A DNA stretch of 64,000 nt from Micrococcales bacterium 31B (GCA_022803075.1 JAFFTF010000001.1:489573-553572), one strand, 5' to 3'. Counted from the first letter of the stretch, positions 36,620-45,798 are shown. Notes: generated by a model not told the origin, from the letters alone. Numbers and translations are program-made.

Positions 36620-37696
36620 ATGGCAGCACAGGACAATCGCGAGAAGGCGCTCGACGCGGCCCTCGCACAGATCGATCGTCAGTTCGGTAAGGGCTCGATC
36701 ATGAGGCTTGGCGAGGACACTCGCCCCCCCGTGGAGGTCATTCCGACGGGCTCTGTGGCGCTGGACGTCGCACTGGGTATTGGCGGCCTGCCGCGCGGGC
36801 GCGTGGTGGAGATCTATGGTCCAGAATCCAGCGGTAAGACTACGGTGGCCCTGCACGCGGTGGCCAACGCTCAACGCGCGGGAGGCATCGCGGCCTTCAT
36901 TGACGCCGAACACGCACTCGACCCCGAATACGCTAAGAAGTTGGGCGTAGACACCGATGCCCTATTGGTGTCGCAACCAGACACAGGTGAACAGGCGCTC
37001 GAGATCGCCGACATGCTGATTCGCTCGGGAGCCCTTGACATCATCGTCATTGACTCCGTGGCGGCGCTCGTCCCCAAAGCCGAAATCGAGGGTGAAATGG
37101 GCGATTCACACGTGGGTCTGCAGGCACGACTCATGTCTCAGGCGCTGCGTAAGATTACGGGCGCCCTCAGCACCTCGGGCACGACGGCCATCTTCATTAA
37201 CCAGTTGCGCGAGAAGATCGGTGTGTTCTTCGGCAGCCCTGAAACCACCACGGGCGGCAAGGCGCTGAAGTTCTACGCGTCGGTGCGACTGGACGTTCGC
37301 CGCATCGAGACCTTGAAAGAGGGCACGGAGCCGGTCGGCAACCGCACCCGTATCAAGGTTGTGAAGAACAAGATGGCCCCACCCTTCAAGCAGGCAGAGT
37401 TCGACATTCTGTATGGCCATGGCATCTCCCGCGAGGGCGGCTTGATCGACCTCGGTGTGGAACACGGGCTCGTTCGCAAATCCGGAGCGTGGTACACCTA
37501 CGAGGGTGATCAACTGGGCCAGGGCAAGGAGAACGCGCGGTCCTTCCTTCGCGATAACCCCGCGCTGGCTGAGCAGCTTGAGCAGCAGATTCTTGAAAAG
37601 CTCGGCATCGGCAAGTACGCCAATCAGGTGAATGAGGAAGACCTGTCGGTGCTGGATGTTTTGGATTCAGCGAGCCCCGCAGTATCCAAGAAGTAG
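36620..37696 (+). CDS. recA: Recombinase RecA
   Basis: RecA forms filaments on single-stranded DNA, promotes strand exchange and triggers LexA self-cleavage. The 358-residue protein has Walker [10 protein letters not shown] at residues 67-75, the MAW-like [16 protein letters not shown] segment, loop L2 ([26 protein letters not shown]) and the acidic C-terminus. No intein is present. The ATG has AAAGGG upstream. Expression should be SOS-inducible through the LexA boxes at 36299-36338. recX follows after a terminator-like hairpin. Confidence 0.98.
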   Translation: MAAQDNREKALDAALAQIDRQFGKGSIMRLGEDTRPPVEVIPTGSVALDVALGIGGLPRGRVVEIYGPESSGKTTVALHAVANAQRAGGIAAFIDAEHALDPEYAKKLGVDTDALLVSQPDTGEQALEIADMLIRSGALDIIVIDSVAALVPKAEIEGEMGDSHVGLQARLMSQALRKITGALSTSGTTAIFINQLREKIGVFFGSPETTTGGKALKFYASVRLDVRRIETLKEGTEPVGNRTRIKVVKNKMAPPFKQAEFDILYGHGISREGGLIDLGVEHGLVRKSGAWYTYEGDQLGQGKENARSFLRDNPALAEQLEQQILEKLGIGKYANQVNEEDLSVLDVLDSASPAVSKK

Positions 37697-37771
37697 CCGC
37701 AAGAGGCGGCACCTCAGATAGCACCGAGGCTCCGCATCCAACGGCACTGAAACGCCCTTGATCCAGGGCGT

Positions 37772-37799
37772 AGGGGCCGCACCTTAGGGTGCGGCCCCT
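37772..37799 (+). terminator. Terminator-like hairpin between recA and recX
   Basis: AGGGGCCGCACC and GGTGCGGCCCCT form a perfect 12-bp stem around TTAG. No T tract follows. Placed here it would lower recX expression relative to recA, as described for recA-recX operons in other bacteria. Confidence 0.75.
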
Positions 37800-37873
37800 C
37801 GTGTGAAGCCAACCCGGCCACGTGAGACCACGCCACCCACCCGGGCTTTTCCGGGTCTGTCGAAGGAGCCACG

Positions 37874-38596
37874 ATGCCCCAACGTCATGCACTTGACGCT
37901 TCCTCTGTCGGCACCGGACTGCCCGATTTTCTGCCGGACTGGGCTTACACAGCAGGGGAGCCAGCCGCACGGACCGCGACGCCGCCCGTCGCACCGTCCC
38001 CAGCCACGAGCGCGGTCCCTCGGCGGAGTGGTTCGGCGACGCGAGCAACGTTGTCCACCCAGTCCACACCCAAGCCCATCGAGGGTGCGCAGGAGGGCGC
38101 ACCCAACGACGACCTTAAGCGCGCCAAGCAGGTCGCGTTGCGCTACTTGGGCCCAAAACAACGCACACGAGCCGAAATCCGAGGCACCTTGGAGCGCCGT
38201 GGCTTCGCGCCGGAGCTGCAGCAGCACGTTGAGGAGTGGCTCGATCAGCATGCACTGCTGGACGACATTGAATACGCACGCGCGTGGGTACGCGCCCGGT
38301 CCGTGCGCAAAGGGATGGCACCGCGCGCCCTCGCCCAGGAACTGCAGCGCAAGGGGGTAGCGAGGGGCGACATCGAGACGGCCATGGAGGAATACGACGC
38401 CGACGGCAGTGAGCAAGCTGCTGAGACTCACGTTCTGCACGCGCTGGGCTCGTGGGATGGAGTCGATCTGGATCACCTCGAGCGCATCAAACGACGCATG
38501 TTCGCGGCGCTGCAAAGACGGGGACATGGCATGGGCTCGGCGCAACGGCTGGTGCTACGCGCCATAGAGCGGCATCGCAGCGAGTGCTGCGGGTGA
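37874..38596 (+). CDS. recX: Regulatory protein RecX
   Basis: RecX binds RecA filaments and limits their activity. The 240-residue protein has a variable N-terminal extension of about 80 residues (Ala/Pro/Ser/Thr-rich), then the three-helix RecX repeats: KRAKQVALRYLGPKQRTRAEIRGTLERRGF, DIEYARAWVRARSVRKGMAPRALAQELQRKGV and the C-terminal repeat ending QRLVLRAIERHR. AAGGAG lies 7 bases before the ATG. A repeat-rich non-coding region and a terminator follow. Confidence 0.92.
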   Translation: MPQRHALDASSVGTGLPDFLPDWAYTAGEPAARTATPPVAPSPATSAVPRRSGSATRATLSTQSTPKPIEGAQEGAPNDDLKRAKQVALRYLGPKQRTRAEIRGTLERRGFAPELQQHVEEWLDQHALLDDIEYARAWVRARSVRKGMAPRALAQELQRKGVARGDIETAMEEYDADGSEQAAETHVLHALGSWDGVDLDHLERIKRRMFAALQRRGHGMGSAQRLVLRAIERHRSECCG

Positions 38597-38631
38597 GCTT
38601 GCTGCCCGCGTGCCCGTCGTAGTCGAGTAGA

Positions 38632-38822
38632 ACCGCCCAGCCCAGCCCAGCGCCAGCCCAGTGCCAGGCAGCAAAGCCCCGCCCGGCTCGGTGCCAGCCC
38701 AGCCCAGCCCGGCTCGGTGCCAGCCCAGCCTCGCGCCAGGCAGCAAAGCCCCGCGCCAGGCAGCAAAGCCCCGCCTAGCCCCGTGCCAGCCCAGCCCAGC
38801 CCAGCCCCGTGCCAGCGCACCT
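38632..38822. repeat. Pro-codon-like GCC repeats after recX
   Basis: A 190-bp stretch is built from short related units. GCCAGGCAGCAAAGCCCCGC occurs at 38663-38682, 38735-38754 and 38755-38774; the last two are adjacent. A 23-bp unit CCCGGCTCGGTGCCAGCCCAGCC occurs at 38682-38704 and 38708-38730; the rest is GCCCAGCCCA. Frames are open on both strands only because of the composition. It looks like a decayed minisatellite, not a gene. Confidence 0.85.
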
Positions 38823-38862
38823 AGGCGCGTCCGCGCCGCCCCGGAGCAGCCTCAGCACGACG

Positions 38863-38898
38863 CAGGGCGCGAACTCCCCGAGGGGAGCCCGCGCCCTG
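38863..38898. terminator. Bidirectional terminator between recX and gluD
   Basis: CAGGGCGCG pairs with CGCGCCCTG, with an inner CTCCCC/GGGGAG stem. It lies between the convergent recX and glu genes and could serve both strands. Confidence 0.75.
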
Positions 38899-38915
38899 AA
38901 CGACGAGTTTCGCCT

Positions 38916-39725
38916 CTAGCGTGAGCGCTTTTCGAGCCACACCGCGAGCCGCGAGAGTAGCACGTTAATGATGATGAACATGACGGCGCCGACCGCAAAT
39001 AGCGGCAACTGGTACTTTTCACCGAAGAACTCGCCTAGGTTCTGCACCGTGCGCAGGAGTTCCACGTAGCCGATCACGTATCCCAGCGATGAATCCTTCA
39101 GCAGCACGACTAATTGTGAGACCAGGCTGGGCAACATGGATTTGACCGCCTGCGGCAGCAGAATCAGACGGAAGGTTTGGAACCTTCCCATGCCGATGGC
39201 CATGGACGCTTCGCGCTGCCCCTTGGGGAGAGCCACGATGCCCGCACGCAGAATCTCCGAGAAGATCGCCATGTTGTAGAGCACGAGGCCGCCCACAACG
39301 GCGTAAATGGCCTCTCCGCCGACGATCAAGAAGAAGGCCAACATCACGAGAATCAGCGGCAGGCCGCGGAACAACTCGATGACGCCGACTACGACCGCAG
39401 CGACGGGCTTGGGCGCACTGAGGCGAGTCGCGAGCAGAAGGGTTCCGAAAATCAGCGCGAGCGGGGCAGCAATTAGGGCTGCCTTCAGGGTCGCCCAGAG
39501 CCCGCCCAAGACGGACTGCCACACGACCGACGGCGGGTAGTCAGAGTTTCCAGGCAGAGTGGTGACCAGCACCTGCCAGCGATCGTTGAATACATTGTTG
39601 CTGTTGGCCTGGTAGATCATCCAGCCGACCAGAGCGAGGATGATGGCGCCGCCGACGATTCCGATGATGAGCGATCGACGCTTCGCTTCGGGGCCGGGCG
39701 CGTCGTAGAGGACGGAGGTGCTCAT
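38916..39725 (-). CDS. gluD: Glutamate-type amino acid ABC transporter permease GluD
   Basis: A 269-residue inner membrane permease of the polar amino acid family with an N-terminal extension, one signal-anchor helix (about residues 18-38) and four to five further helices. The EAA loop that docks the ATPase is visible as EASMAIGMGRFQTFRLILLPQA near residue 170-190. It is last in gluA-gluB-gluC-gluD and overlaps gluC by 4 bp. The arrangement recA-recX-glu-miaB is also known in Corynebacterium. Specificity for glutamate is inferred from this context. Confidence 0.85.
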   Translation of the reverse strand: MSTSVLYDAPGPEAKRRSLIIGIVGGAIILALVGWMIYQANSNNVFNDRWQVLVTTLPGNSDYPPSVVWQSVLGGLWATLKAALIAAPLALIFGTLLLATRLSAPKPVAAVVVGVIELFRGLPLILVMLAFFLIVGGEAIYAVVGGLVLYNMAIFSEILRAGIVALPKGQREASMAIGMGRFQTFRLILLPQAVKSMLPSLVSQLVVLLKDSSLGYVIGYVELLRTVQNLGEFFGEKYQLPLFAVGAVMFIIINVLLSRLAVWLEKRSR

Positions 39726-40402
39726 CGGGCAACCACCAACTTTCGTTCGAGGGCACCGGCCGCGATGCCCAGCGGAATCGTGATGACCAGATACGCGATG
39801 GCAACGCCCGTCAAGATGGCAATCGTGTCGCCGCCAAACGAGTTAATCAGGGCTCGCGAGGTTGCTACCAACTCAAGGACGCTAAAGCCTGCGGCTACCG
39901 ACGAGTTCTTCGTGAGGGCAATAAACACGTTGATCAGGGGCGGAATCACCGTCCGCAGTGCCTGTGGCAGCACAATCTGCGTCAGGGTGAGACCAAAGGT
40001 CATGCCCACGGAGCGCGCGGCCTCGGCCTGCCCCAGGCCCACAGAGTTGATGCCCGAGCGCACGGCCTCGCACACGAATGCCGCCGTGTACAGCGAGAGC
40101 GACACGATCGCAGACACCGTAAAGGACTGCAACTCCAGGGAGCCCAGGTTCACCGTGGGAAACCTGATGCCCACCTGCGGGGCGACCAGTGCAAAGAAGA
40201 AGAACACGATGGTGAGCGGCGTATTCCGCACGATCTCTACGTACAGGGTGCCAAAGACGCGCAGCGAAGCCGCCGGAGCGACGCGGCACGTTGCAATGAC
40301 CACGCCGATGACGAGAGCGAGCACGGCAGAAGTCACCGTGAGCAGGAGCGTCATACCGAAGCCCTCGGCGATCTGGCCGAAGTTGTCGATCAAGACATTC
40401 AT
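39722..40402 (-). CDS. gluC: Glutamate-type amino acid ABC transporter permease GluC
   Basis: A 226-residue permease with about five transmembrane helices and the EAA loop EAARSVGMTFGLTLTQIVLPQA near residue 130-150. The N-terminus MNVLIDNFGQIAEGFGMTLLLTVTSA is typical for HisM-type permeases. AAAGGA precedes the ATG at 40402. It forms a heteromeric membrane pore with GluD, driven by GluA. Confidence 0.87.
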   Translation of the reverse strand: MNVLIDNFGQIAEGFGMTLLLTVTSAVLALVIGVVIATCRVAPAASLRVFGTLYVEIVRNTPLTIVFFFFALVAPQVGIRFPTVNLGSLELQSFTVSAIVSLSLYTAAFVCEAVRSGINSVGLGQAEAARSVGMTFGLTLTQIVLPQALRTVIPPLINVFIALTKNSSVAAGFSVLELVATSRALINSFGGDTIAILTGVAIAYLVITIPLGIAAGALERKLVVAR

Positions 40403-40473
40403 GATGTCCTTTCGTCACAGAAACGGGCCACCCGCGGCGCCCCCGAGGGAGCGCCGCGAATGACCCGTGGCGG

Positions 40474-41364
40474 CTAGGAGGCGGCCGTGTAGCGGTCGAT
40501 CGCGGGAGGCGTCGGCTCGGCGCTGATCACGGTGCCTGCCGTGTTGTCCCAGGCGGCCTTCCAGCGACCGTCTTTCTCAGCCTTTTCAAGGGTGTCGTTG
40601 ATGAAGGTACGGAACTCCTCGTCACCCTTCTTCAAACCAATGCCGTAGGGCTCCTTCGTGAAGGTCTTGCCTCCGTCGGCAAGTTCCAGATCGTCAGGGC
40701 TCTTGGCGACGAAACCGGCGAGAATCACGTTGTCCGTCGTGACGGCGTCCGTCTGACCGTTGTTCAGCGCGGTCACGCACTTGGCATACGTGTCAAACAA
40801 CGTGACGGTGGCGTCCGGCACCAACTTGGCGATGTTTTCGGCCGGGGTTGAACCCGTTACGGAGCACACGTTCTTACCTGAGAGGGTGTCGGGCGTGGTG
40901 ATCTGCTTGGGGTTGCCCTTCTTAACCAAAATGGCCTGACCCGCCTCGTAGTACGGACCCGCAAAGTCGATCGACTTCTTGCGCTCGTCGTTGATGGTGT
41001 AGGTCGCGATCACGATGTCGACCTTGTCATTCATGATGAAAGGCTCGCGGTTGGCCGACACTGCCTCCTGGTACTCAATTTGGTCTTCAGAAAGACCCAG
41101 GTCGGTCGCGATGATCTTCGCGATTTCGATGTCAAAACCCTGCACCTTGCCGTCGGGGGCCTTCTGGCCGAATAGGGGCTGATCAAACTTGACGCCGACC
41201 CGCAATTTGCCGGCCTTTTGAATCTTCTCCATGGTGGTGCCTGCGGCGAAGGTGGTTGCAGCGGGCGTTGCGCCCTCGCCTGCTGTGCTGGAACTGCCGC
41301 ACCCTGCCAGCACCAAAGTCATGGCGGCCGCGCACACGGTCAGGAACTTTTTGGTGGAACGCAT
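40474..41364 (-). CDS. gluB: Glutamate-type ABC transporter substrate-binding lipoprotein GluB
   Basis: A 296-residue solute-binding protein. The signal MRSTKKFLTVCAAAMTLVLAGC has the lipobox LAGC with lipid-modified Cys at residue 22. The class II binding fold follows: KLRVGVKFDQPLFG, KVQGFDIEIAKIIA, DIVIATYTINDERKKSIDFAGPYYEAGQAILV, and KEPYGIGLKKGDEEFRTFIND, all standard for glutamate/glutamine receptors. The start is set at the ATG before the signal peptide (41364), not at a longer open frame. It is between gluA and gluC in the operon. Confidence 0.9.
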   Translation of the reverse strand: MRSTKKFLTVCAAAMTLVLAGCGSSSTAGEGATPAATTFAAGTTMEKIQKAGKLRVGVKFDQPLFGQKAPDGKVQGFDIEIAKIIATDLGLSEDQIEYQEAVSANREPFIMNDKVDIVIATYTINDERKKSIDFAGPYYEAGQAILVKKGNPKQITTPDTLSGKNVCSVTGSTPAENIAKLVPDATVTLFDTYAKCVTALNNGQTDAVTTDNVILAGFVAKSPDDLELADGGKTFTKEPYGIGLKKGDEEFRTFINDTLEKAEKDGRWKAAWDNTAGTVISAEPTPPAIDRYTAAS

Positions 41365-41448
41365 GTTTATCCCTTTGTTGTGGGGCCCCTGCAGGGCCCG
41401 GACTTCGATCGGGGCGCACACTTTGCGTGCGACCCGGGCTTGCGATTG

Positions 41449-42207
41449 TTAGTGGTGAACGATCTTGGAGAGGAAGTCCTTCGCGCGATCGGTTTTGGGA
41501 TTGTCAAAAAACTCGTCGGGCGTGCCCGTTTCGATGATGGCGCCTGCGTCCATGAAGACGATGCGGTCGGCCGTGCGTCGCGCAAAGCCCATTTCGTGCG
41601 TCACGACGATCATGGTCATGCCCTCTTTGGCAAGATTGACCATCACTTCGACGACCTCATTAATCATCTCGGGGTCCAGAGCCGACGTGGGTTCGTCGAA
41701 CAGCATGACCTTCGGCTGCATTGCGAGCGACCGGGCGATGGCCACGCGCTGCTGCTGGCCTCCCGAAAGTTGCGCGGGGATCTTGGTGGACTGCGTGGCT
41801 ACACCCACGCGCTCCAAGAGCTCCATCGCCCTCTTGTCGGCCTCGGCGCGAGGCGTGCCCTTCACCTTGATGGGACCGAGAGTGACGTTTTCAAGAATGG
41901 TCTTGTGCGCCCAGAGGTTGAATGACTGAAACACCATGCCCACATCCGCGCGCAGGGCGGCAAGCGCTTTGCCCTCCGCGGGGAGCTCTACTCCGTCAAT
42001 CTTGATCGAACCTGAATCTATGGTTTCGAGTCGATTGATGGTGCGGCACATGGTGGATTTGCCGGAACCCGATGGGCCCAAGACCACCACCACTTCACCA
42101 CGTTTCACCTCAAGGTTGATGTCTTTCAAAACATGGAGCGCGCCATAGTGCTTGTTCACATTCTGAAGCGAAACCAGAGATGAGGAATGTGATTCTGATG
42201 TTGACAT
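41449..42207 (-). CDS. gluA: Glutamate-type ABC transporter ATP-binding protein GluA
   Basis: A 252-residue ABC ATPase. Walker [10 protein letters not shown] is at residues 44-52, the Q loop in [10 protein letters not shown], the signature LSGGQQQR near 148, Walker [14 protein letters not shown] near 172, and the switch His in VVTHEMGFA. These are typical of the polar amino acid importers (GlnQ/GluA). It is the first gene of the operon; the ATG at 42207 is taken, a TTG two codons earlier is possible. The 202-bp region shared with divergent miaB is AT-richer around 42220-42300 and should hold its promoter. Confidence 0.9.
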   Translation of the reverse strand: MSTSESHSSSLVSLQNVNKHYGALHVLKDINLEVKRGEVVVVLGPSGSGKSTMCRTINRLETIDSGSIKIDGVELPAEGKALAALRADVGMVFQSFNLWAHKTILENVTLGPIKVKGTPRAEADKRAMELLERVGVATQSTKIPAQLSGGQQQRVAIARSLAMQPKVMLFDEPTSALDPEMINEVVEVMVNLAKEGMTMIVVTHEMGFARRTADRIVFMDAGAIIETGTPDEFFDNPKTDRAKDFLSKIVHH

Positions 42208-42371
42208 GCCCAAACTGTACCTGAGTGTGAGCCATGTTATTACCTAATTCAGGCCGCATCCTGACGTTATTAATGGGCGCCCCGCTGCTCGATTGCCTAT
42301 TTTTGCAGGTGGCAGCGCGCTTACACTGAGCGCTGACTCGACGCGTCAAGGGGGGCTAGTCGCCCGTCAAC

Positions 42372-42400
42372 TTTGGTGCTGCGCCGCGACGCAGTAGCCT
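42372..42400 (+). promoter_or_regulatory. Predicted promoter of miaB
   Basis: TTTGGT (42372-42377) and TAGCCT (42395-42400) are 17 bp apart, and the ATG of miaB comes 9 bases after the -10 element. No Shine-Dalgarno is visible, so the messenger would be leaderless or nearly so. Confidence 0.45.
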
Positions 42401-42409
42401 AGAGACGCC

Positions 42410-44053
42410 ATGAATACAGACTCCACCCCCACCGACGTCGCGCCCCCACTGAGCGGTGTCGCCGCGACCGGGGCTGCCGCGCGTACCTATATCGTGCGCA
42501 CCTACGGCTGCCAGATGAATGTCCACGACTCCGAGCGCCTCTCTGGCCTGCTCGAAGACGCCGGCTACGTCGCAGCGACCCCGGAGCAGGCCGCCCAAGA
42601 CGACGCCGACGTGGTGGTCTTCAACACCTGCGCGGTCCGCGAAAATGCAGACAACCGTTTGTATGGCAACCTGGGTCGGCTCGCCTCCGTCAAAGAGCGC
42701 CGGGGCAGTATGCAAATTGCCGTGGGTGGCTGCCTCGCCCAAAAGGACAAGTCCACGATCGTGCAGAAGGCCCCGTGGGTAGACGTGGTGTTCGGCACCC
42801 ATAACGTGGGGTCCTTGCCGCTGTTGCTCGAAAGGGCTCGCCACAACGACGAGGCGCAGGTTGAGATTCTGGATGCGCTAGAGGTGTTTCCCTCGACCCT
42901 GCCGACTAAGCGTGAATCGGTGTTCGCGGCGTGGGTTTCCATCTCCGTGGGCTGCAATAACACGTGCACATTCTGTATCGTGCCGTCGTTGCGGGGCAAA
43001 GAGAAGGACCGTCGCCCGGGTGACGTCCTCGCCGAAATTGAGGCGGTCGTGGCAGAGGGCGCCATCGAGGTGACTCTCCTGGGTCAAAACGTCAATACAT
43101 ACGGCGTCGAATTCGGCGACCGGGGCGCATTTGCCAAACTCTTGAGAGCGTGCGGTGACATCGATGGCCTCGAGCGGGTGCGGTTCACGTCTCCGCACCC
43201 CGCAGCGTTCACGCAAGATGTCATCGACGCGATGGCCGAAACGCCCAACGTGATGCCGCAGTTGCACATGCCGTTGCAGTCGGGCTCTGACGTCGTGCTG
43301 AAGGCCATGCGTCGTTCTTATCGATCGACCAAGTTCCTCGGTATCTTGGACGCGGTCCGCACGAAGATTCCGCATGCCGCCATCAGCACGGACATCATCG
43401 TGGGTTTCCCCGGGGAGACCGAGGAGGATTTCGCGCAGACCCTGCGCGTCGTCGAACAGGCTCGCTTCGCGACGGCCTTCACATTCCAGTATTCCATCCG
43501 GCCCGGCACGCCCGCGGCGACGCTACCCGATCAACTGCCGAAAGAGGTCGTGCAGGAGAGGTTCGAGCGACTGGTCAAACTTCAGGATCGCATTGCCGCC
43601 GAGGAGAATCGCGCGCTCGTGGGCACCGAGGTTGAGGTGATCATCGGCGAGGGTGACGGCAAACTGGTGTCTGATACATTGCTGCGCCTGTCGGGCCGCG
43701 CGCGTGACAACCGTCTCGTGCACGTGGGTATTGATCCGGCGTGGCCCGTTGCGCGCGTGCCACGTCCCGGCGACGTGGTCACGGTGTCGGTTTCGGAGGC
43801 TGCACCCTTTTTCTTGGTGGCCGACAGCGGCATCCAGGGCGCTCGTTACGAAGTTCGTCGCACCCGCGCGGGTGACGCGTGGGCCCGCCGCGAGGGAGCG
43901 GGTGCTGCCCGCTTTGCGAGCGAGGCCAGCGGGCTACCCGGCGTCCAGTCGACTCGGCTAGCGGACGCTCCGGTGACTGAGTCGGGCTGTGGGGCCCCGG
44001 CCGGGCCGCGCCGGGCCGTGAGCCTAGGCATGCCGAGTCTGCCCCCGCGCTAG
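42410..44053 (+). CDS. miaB: tRNA-2-methylthio-N6-dimethylallyladenosine synthase MiaB
   Basis: MiaB is a radical-SAM enzyme that adds a methylthio group to i6A37 made by MiaA. The N-terminal domain has cluster cysteines C34, C74 and C108 (YGCQMN, NTCAVRE, GGCLAQ); the radical-SAM cluster uses C182, C186 and C189 (CNNTCTFC); a TRAM domain ends near 480. The YGCQMNxxDSE motif separates it from RimO. About 65 residues of low-complexity tail follow the TRAM domain. Its partner miaA lies 2 kb downstream, parted by three minus-strand genes. Confidence 0.95.
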   Translation: MNTDSTPTDVAPPLSGVAATGAAARTYIVRTYGCQMNVHDSERLSGLLEDAGYVAATPEQAAQDDADVVVFNTCAVRENADNRLYGNLGRLASVKERRGSMQIAVGGCLAQKDKSTIVQKAPWVDVVFGTHNVGSLPLLLERARHNDEAQVEILDALEVFPSTLPTKRESVFAAWVSISVGCNNTCTFCIVPSLRGKEKDRRPGDVLAEIEAVVAEGAIEVTLLGQNVNTYGVEFGDRGAFAKLLRACGDIDGLERVRFTSPHPAAFTQDVIDAMAETPNVMPQLHMPLQSGSDVVLKAMRRSYRSTKFLGILDAVRTKIPHAAISTDIIVGFPGETEEDFAQTLRVVEQARFATAFTFQYSIRPGTPAATLPDQLPKEVVQERFERLVKLQDRIAAEENRALVGTEVEVIIGEGDGKLVSDTLLRLSGRARDNRLVHVGIDPAWPVARVPRPGDVVTVSVSEAAPFFLVADSGIQGARYEVRRTRAGDAWARREGAGAARFASEASGLPGVQSTRLADAPVTESGCGAPAGPRRAVSLGMPSLPPR

Positions 44054-44110
44054 GTGTCGCGCTAGTCGCAGGCTCGGAGTCCGGCGGCCGGAGGTCCGGC
44101 GGCCGTGCCT

Positions 44111-44581
44111 CTAGGTCGCGAGGTGGGCGAACTCTTTATCGAGCGCCGTGTAAAACTGGCTCGCCGAGCCGAGCGCGCAGGCGATGAAATTATCGAGCTG
44201 TTCGTTGCTGACGCCGAACTCGAGATCGGTGGAGAGTTCCGCGTAGACACCCAGGGTGGAGTCGTCTTCTTCGCGTGCGTAGACCTTGGGCCAGATGCGT
44301 TCGCGGTTCCAGTCGTTGCAAAACAGTTGAATCAGTTCGCTGTATCCCAGCGAGATGGTGTGGTTCCAGCAGGAGCGTACCTGCAGGATCTCGTGCTGTT
44401 CGCCATACTGAAAGAAGAAGACGGTGCGGCCGTCCCAGTTTCCGCCGATGTCGCCGTCATCGTCGATCTGATAGCGGTAGCCTTTCGAGTCCAAACTGTG
44501 TGTTATGCGCTTTTGGGTCAGGGCTTCGAGGGCGTGGTCGTTCGCCCGGTGCGGTTCCGGTGGTGTAAGTGGCTCGTTCAC
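44111..44581 (-). CDS. YbjN domain protein (short paralogue)
   Basis: A 156-residue soluble protein with the YbjN-type fold pattern: a leading helix (LTQKRITHSLDSKGYRY), QIDDDGDIGGNWDGRTVFFFQYGEQHEILQVR, a SCWNH motif, FCNDWNRERIWPKVYAREE and a helical end FGVSNEQLDNFIACALGSASQFYTALD. YbjN domains are thought to have a chaperone-like or regulatory role; no catalytic residues are known. AGGAGG precedes the GTG start at 44581. It is a paralogue of the adjacent gene at 44682. Function unknown. Confidence 0.78.
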   Translation of the reverse strand: MNEPLTPPEPHRANDHALEALTQKRITHSLDSKGYRYQIDDDGDIGGNWDGRTVFFFQYGEQHEILQVRSCWNHTISLGYSELIQLFCNDWNRERIWPKVYAREEDDSTLGVYAELSTDLEFGVSNEQLDNFIACALGSASQFYTALDKEFAHLAT

Positions 44582-44681
44582 GAGAGCCTCCTAACACTCT
44601 GTAGCGAGTTGTTTCGTTTCCACGCTACGTGCAGTGGGTGCCCGCGTGGAGGTTATCTGGGTAGTGTGCTGGCGGCGACGC

Positions 44682-45368
44682 TCAATTGACTGTGTGGAAC
44701 TGATCGTCCACGGCGTCAAAGAAGTCATTGGCGCTGCCAAGCCCGGAGTTGATGAAATTCTGGAGTTGCTTCTCCCCAACGCCTAGGGAGAGGTCGGCGG
44801 ACATGTCGCAGATGAAGTTGACCTTGCCCGTGTCGTCGACCCGCACGTAGGTCTTCTGCAAGACGGTGTCACGGTTGTAACTGTTGCAAAAGGTACGGGC
44901 GCGAGCCGCGTACTCGACGTTGAGGGAGTGGTTCCAGCAGCCTCGGATCTGCAGGATCTCCCGCGAGGGGCCCAGGAGGCGGATGAAAAATACTCGGTGA
45001 CGCAGGATGGTGCCGATGTCGCCATCATTGTCGATGAAGTAGTAGTAGCCATGTTGATTGAGCCATTCTTCGACGCGGCTGCGGGTCACGCTGGGCAGGT
45101 GGGTCACCTTGACGTGGCGCGACGGTTGGGTGTGTGCTGGCGTAGTCGCTGTGTCATGGCTGGCCGAATTGGACGCCTCGTTGGCTGCGTTGGCTGCCTG
45201 TTGCAGGCGGAACGCCATCATGGAGAGGTGGTCGGCCGAGAGTGCAGACGGGCCACCTGCGGTCGTGCCGCTGCTGGAGTCACCCTCGAATGGCGTTCGG
45301 GTGGAAGGCTGAGCAGGGTACGACTCGGGCTCGTCCTGACGACCAGGATTGAGTTCGTTGTCTGACAT
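44682..45368 (-). CDS. YbjN domain protein (long paralogue with disordered N-terminus)
   Basis: A 228-residue protein. The C-terminal 140 residues repeat the YbjN pattern of the neighbour: SRVEEWLNQHGYYYFIDNDGDIGTILRHRVFFIRL, ILQIRGCWNHS, FCNSYNRDTVLQKTYVRVDD, SLGVGEKQLQNFINSGLGSANDFFDAVDDQF. The first 75-90 residues are Ser/Thr/Pro/Ala/Glu-rich and look disordered. The pair is spaced by 100 bp on the minus strand and probably shares a promoter near 45380-45450. The duplicated arrangement suggests hetero-oligomers, but that is inference. Confidence 0.78.
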   Translation of the reverse strand: MSDNELNPGRQDEPESYPAQPSTRTPFEGDSSSGTTAGGPSALSADHLSMMAFRLQQAANAANEASNSASHDTATTPAHTQPSRHVKVTHLPSVTRSRVEEWLNQHGYYYFIDNDGDIGTILRHRVFFIRLLGPSREILQIRGCWNHSLNVEYAARARTFCNSYNRDTVLQKTYVRVDDTGKVNFICDMSADLSLGVGEKQLQNFINSGLGSANDFFDAVDDQFHTVN

Positions 45369-45450
45369 GATTGCCCCGTAATTGTTAAGAGCTGCTTCCT
45401 GTTGCTAATAATTTAACGCTTTGGGGCCCGTTTTGATAGCCGAACGTAGT

Positions 45451-45475
45451 GAGTCGCTACTTTAAGTAGCGACTC
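45451..45475. repeat. 25-bp perfect palindrome upstream of the YbjN pair
   Basis: GAGTCGCTACTT, one T, and AAGTAGCGACTC form a perfect 12+1+12 inverted repeat in an AT-richer region. It lies 12 bp from the terminator at 45487-45518. As DNA it could be an operator; as RNA it would be a second hairpin behind the terminator of the MT0933-type gene. Confidence 0.8.
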
Positions 45476-45486
45476 CAGGCGCGAAA

Positions 45487-45518
45487 AAGCGCCGTCCCCA
45501 CAGGTGGGAACGGCGCTT
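45487..45518 (-). terminator. Intrinsic terminator of the MT0933-type gene
   Basis: AAGCGCCGT and ACGGCGCTT (9 bp) with an inner CCCAC/GTGGG stem are followed, on the minus strand, by TTTTTCGC. It is a full intrinsic terminator with a T tract, 83 bases downstream of the stop of the gene at 45601-45798. Confidence 0.88.
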
Positions 45519-45600
45519 ATACTGTGACACTTACAATGTATCTTAGGTCACTTTTACCAGTCCGAGTGGTTGGTAACCGCAGATGACGATAGCATACGCG

Positions 45601-45798
45601 CTACTGAGCCGACTCGTCGTTGTGGCTAGCCAGGAAGCCCTTCGCCGAGTCGACGCCCGACTGGATCTGATCGCTGAACTTGCCGCCGGTCTTTTCGTCG
45701 GCCACTTCTGCAACCTTGTCGAGGGCGCCCTCGAGCTTGTCGCCGTGCTCAGCGGCGAGGTCCTTGGCCTTGTCAAATGCTCCACCGAAATCAACCAT
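45601..45798 (-). CDS. MT0933/Rv0909-like antitoxin-family protein
   Basis: A 65-residue, charged, probably helical or disordered protein: MVDFGGAFDKAKDLAAEHGDKL, then ALDKVAEVADEKTGGKFSDQIQSGVDSAKGF. The ADEKTGGK(Y/F)xDQI core is that of the MT0933 (Rv0909) family, annotated as antitoxins in mycobacteria and related to stress proteins of the CsbD/Rv0909 kind. AAGGAG lies before the ATG at 45798. No toxin gene is adjacent on either side, so an antitoxin role is unlikely here; a stress protein is the better guess. A strong terminator follows. Confidence 0.75.
   Translation of the reverse strand: MVDFGGAFDKAKDLAAEHGDKLEGALDKVAEVADEKTGGKFSDQIQSGVDSAKGFLASHNDESAQ

Noticed and set aside
36331-36690. 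Frame with FDAQW pentapeptide repeats upstream of recA
   Set aside because: No ribosome binding site, runs into recA in another frame, and exists only because the 15-bp unit is a multiple of three.
38473-38820. Gly/Leu/Trp-rich open frame on the minus strand after recX
   Set aside because: Product of the GCC repeat block; no ribosome binding site or conserved domain.
45545-45563. Second DtxR/IdeR box (TTAGGTCACTTTTACC)
   Set aside because: Only about 11 of 19 positions match and it lies downstream of a gene's stop codon.
45601-45798. Toxin-antitoxin module at the MT0933-type gene
   Set aside because: No candidate toxin gene is next to it; both sides are explained by other features or are non-coding.
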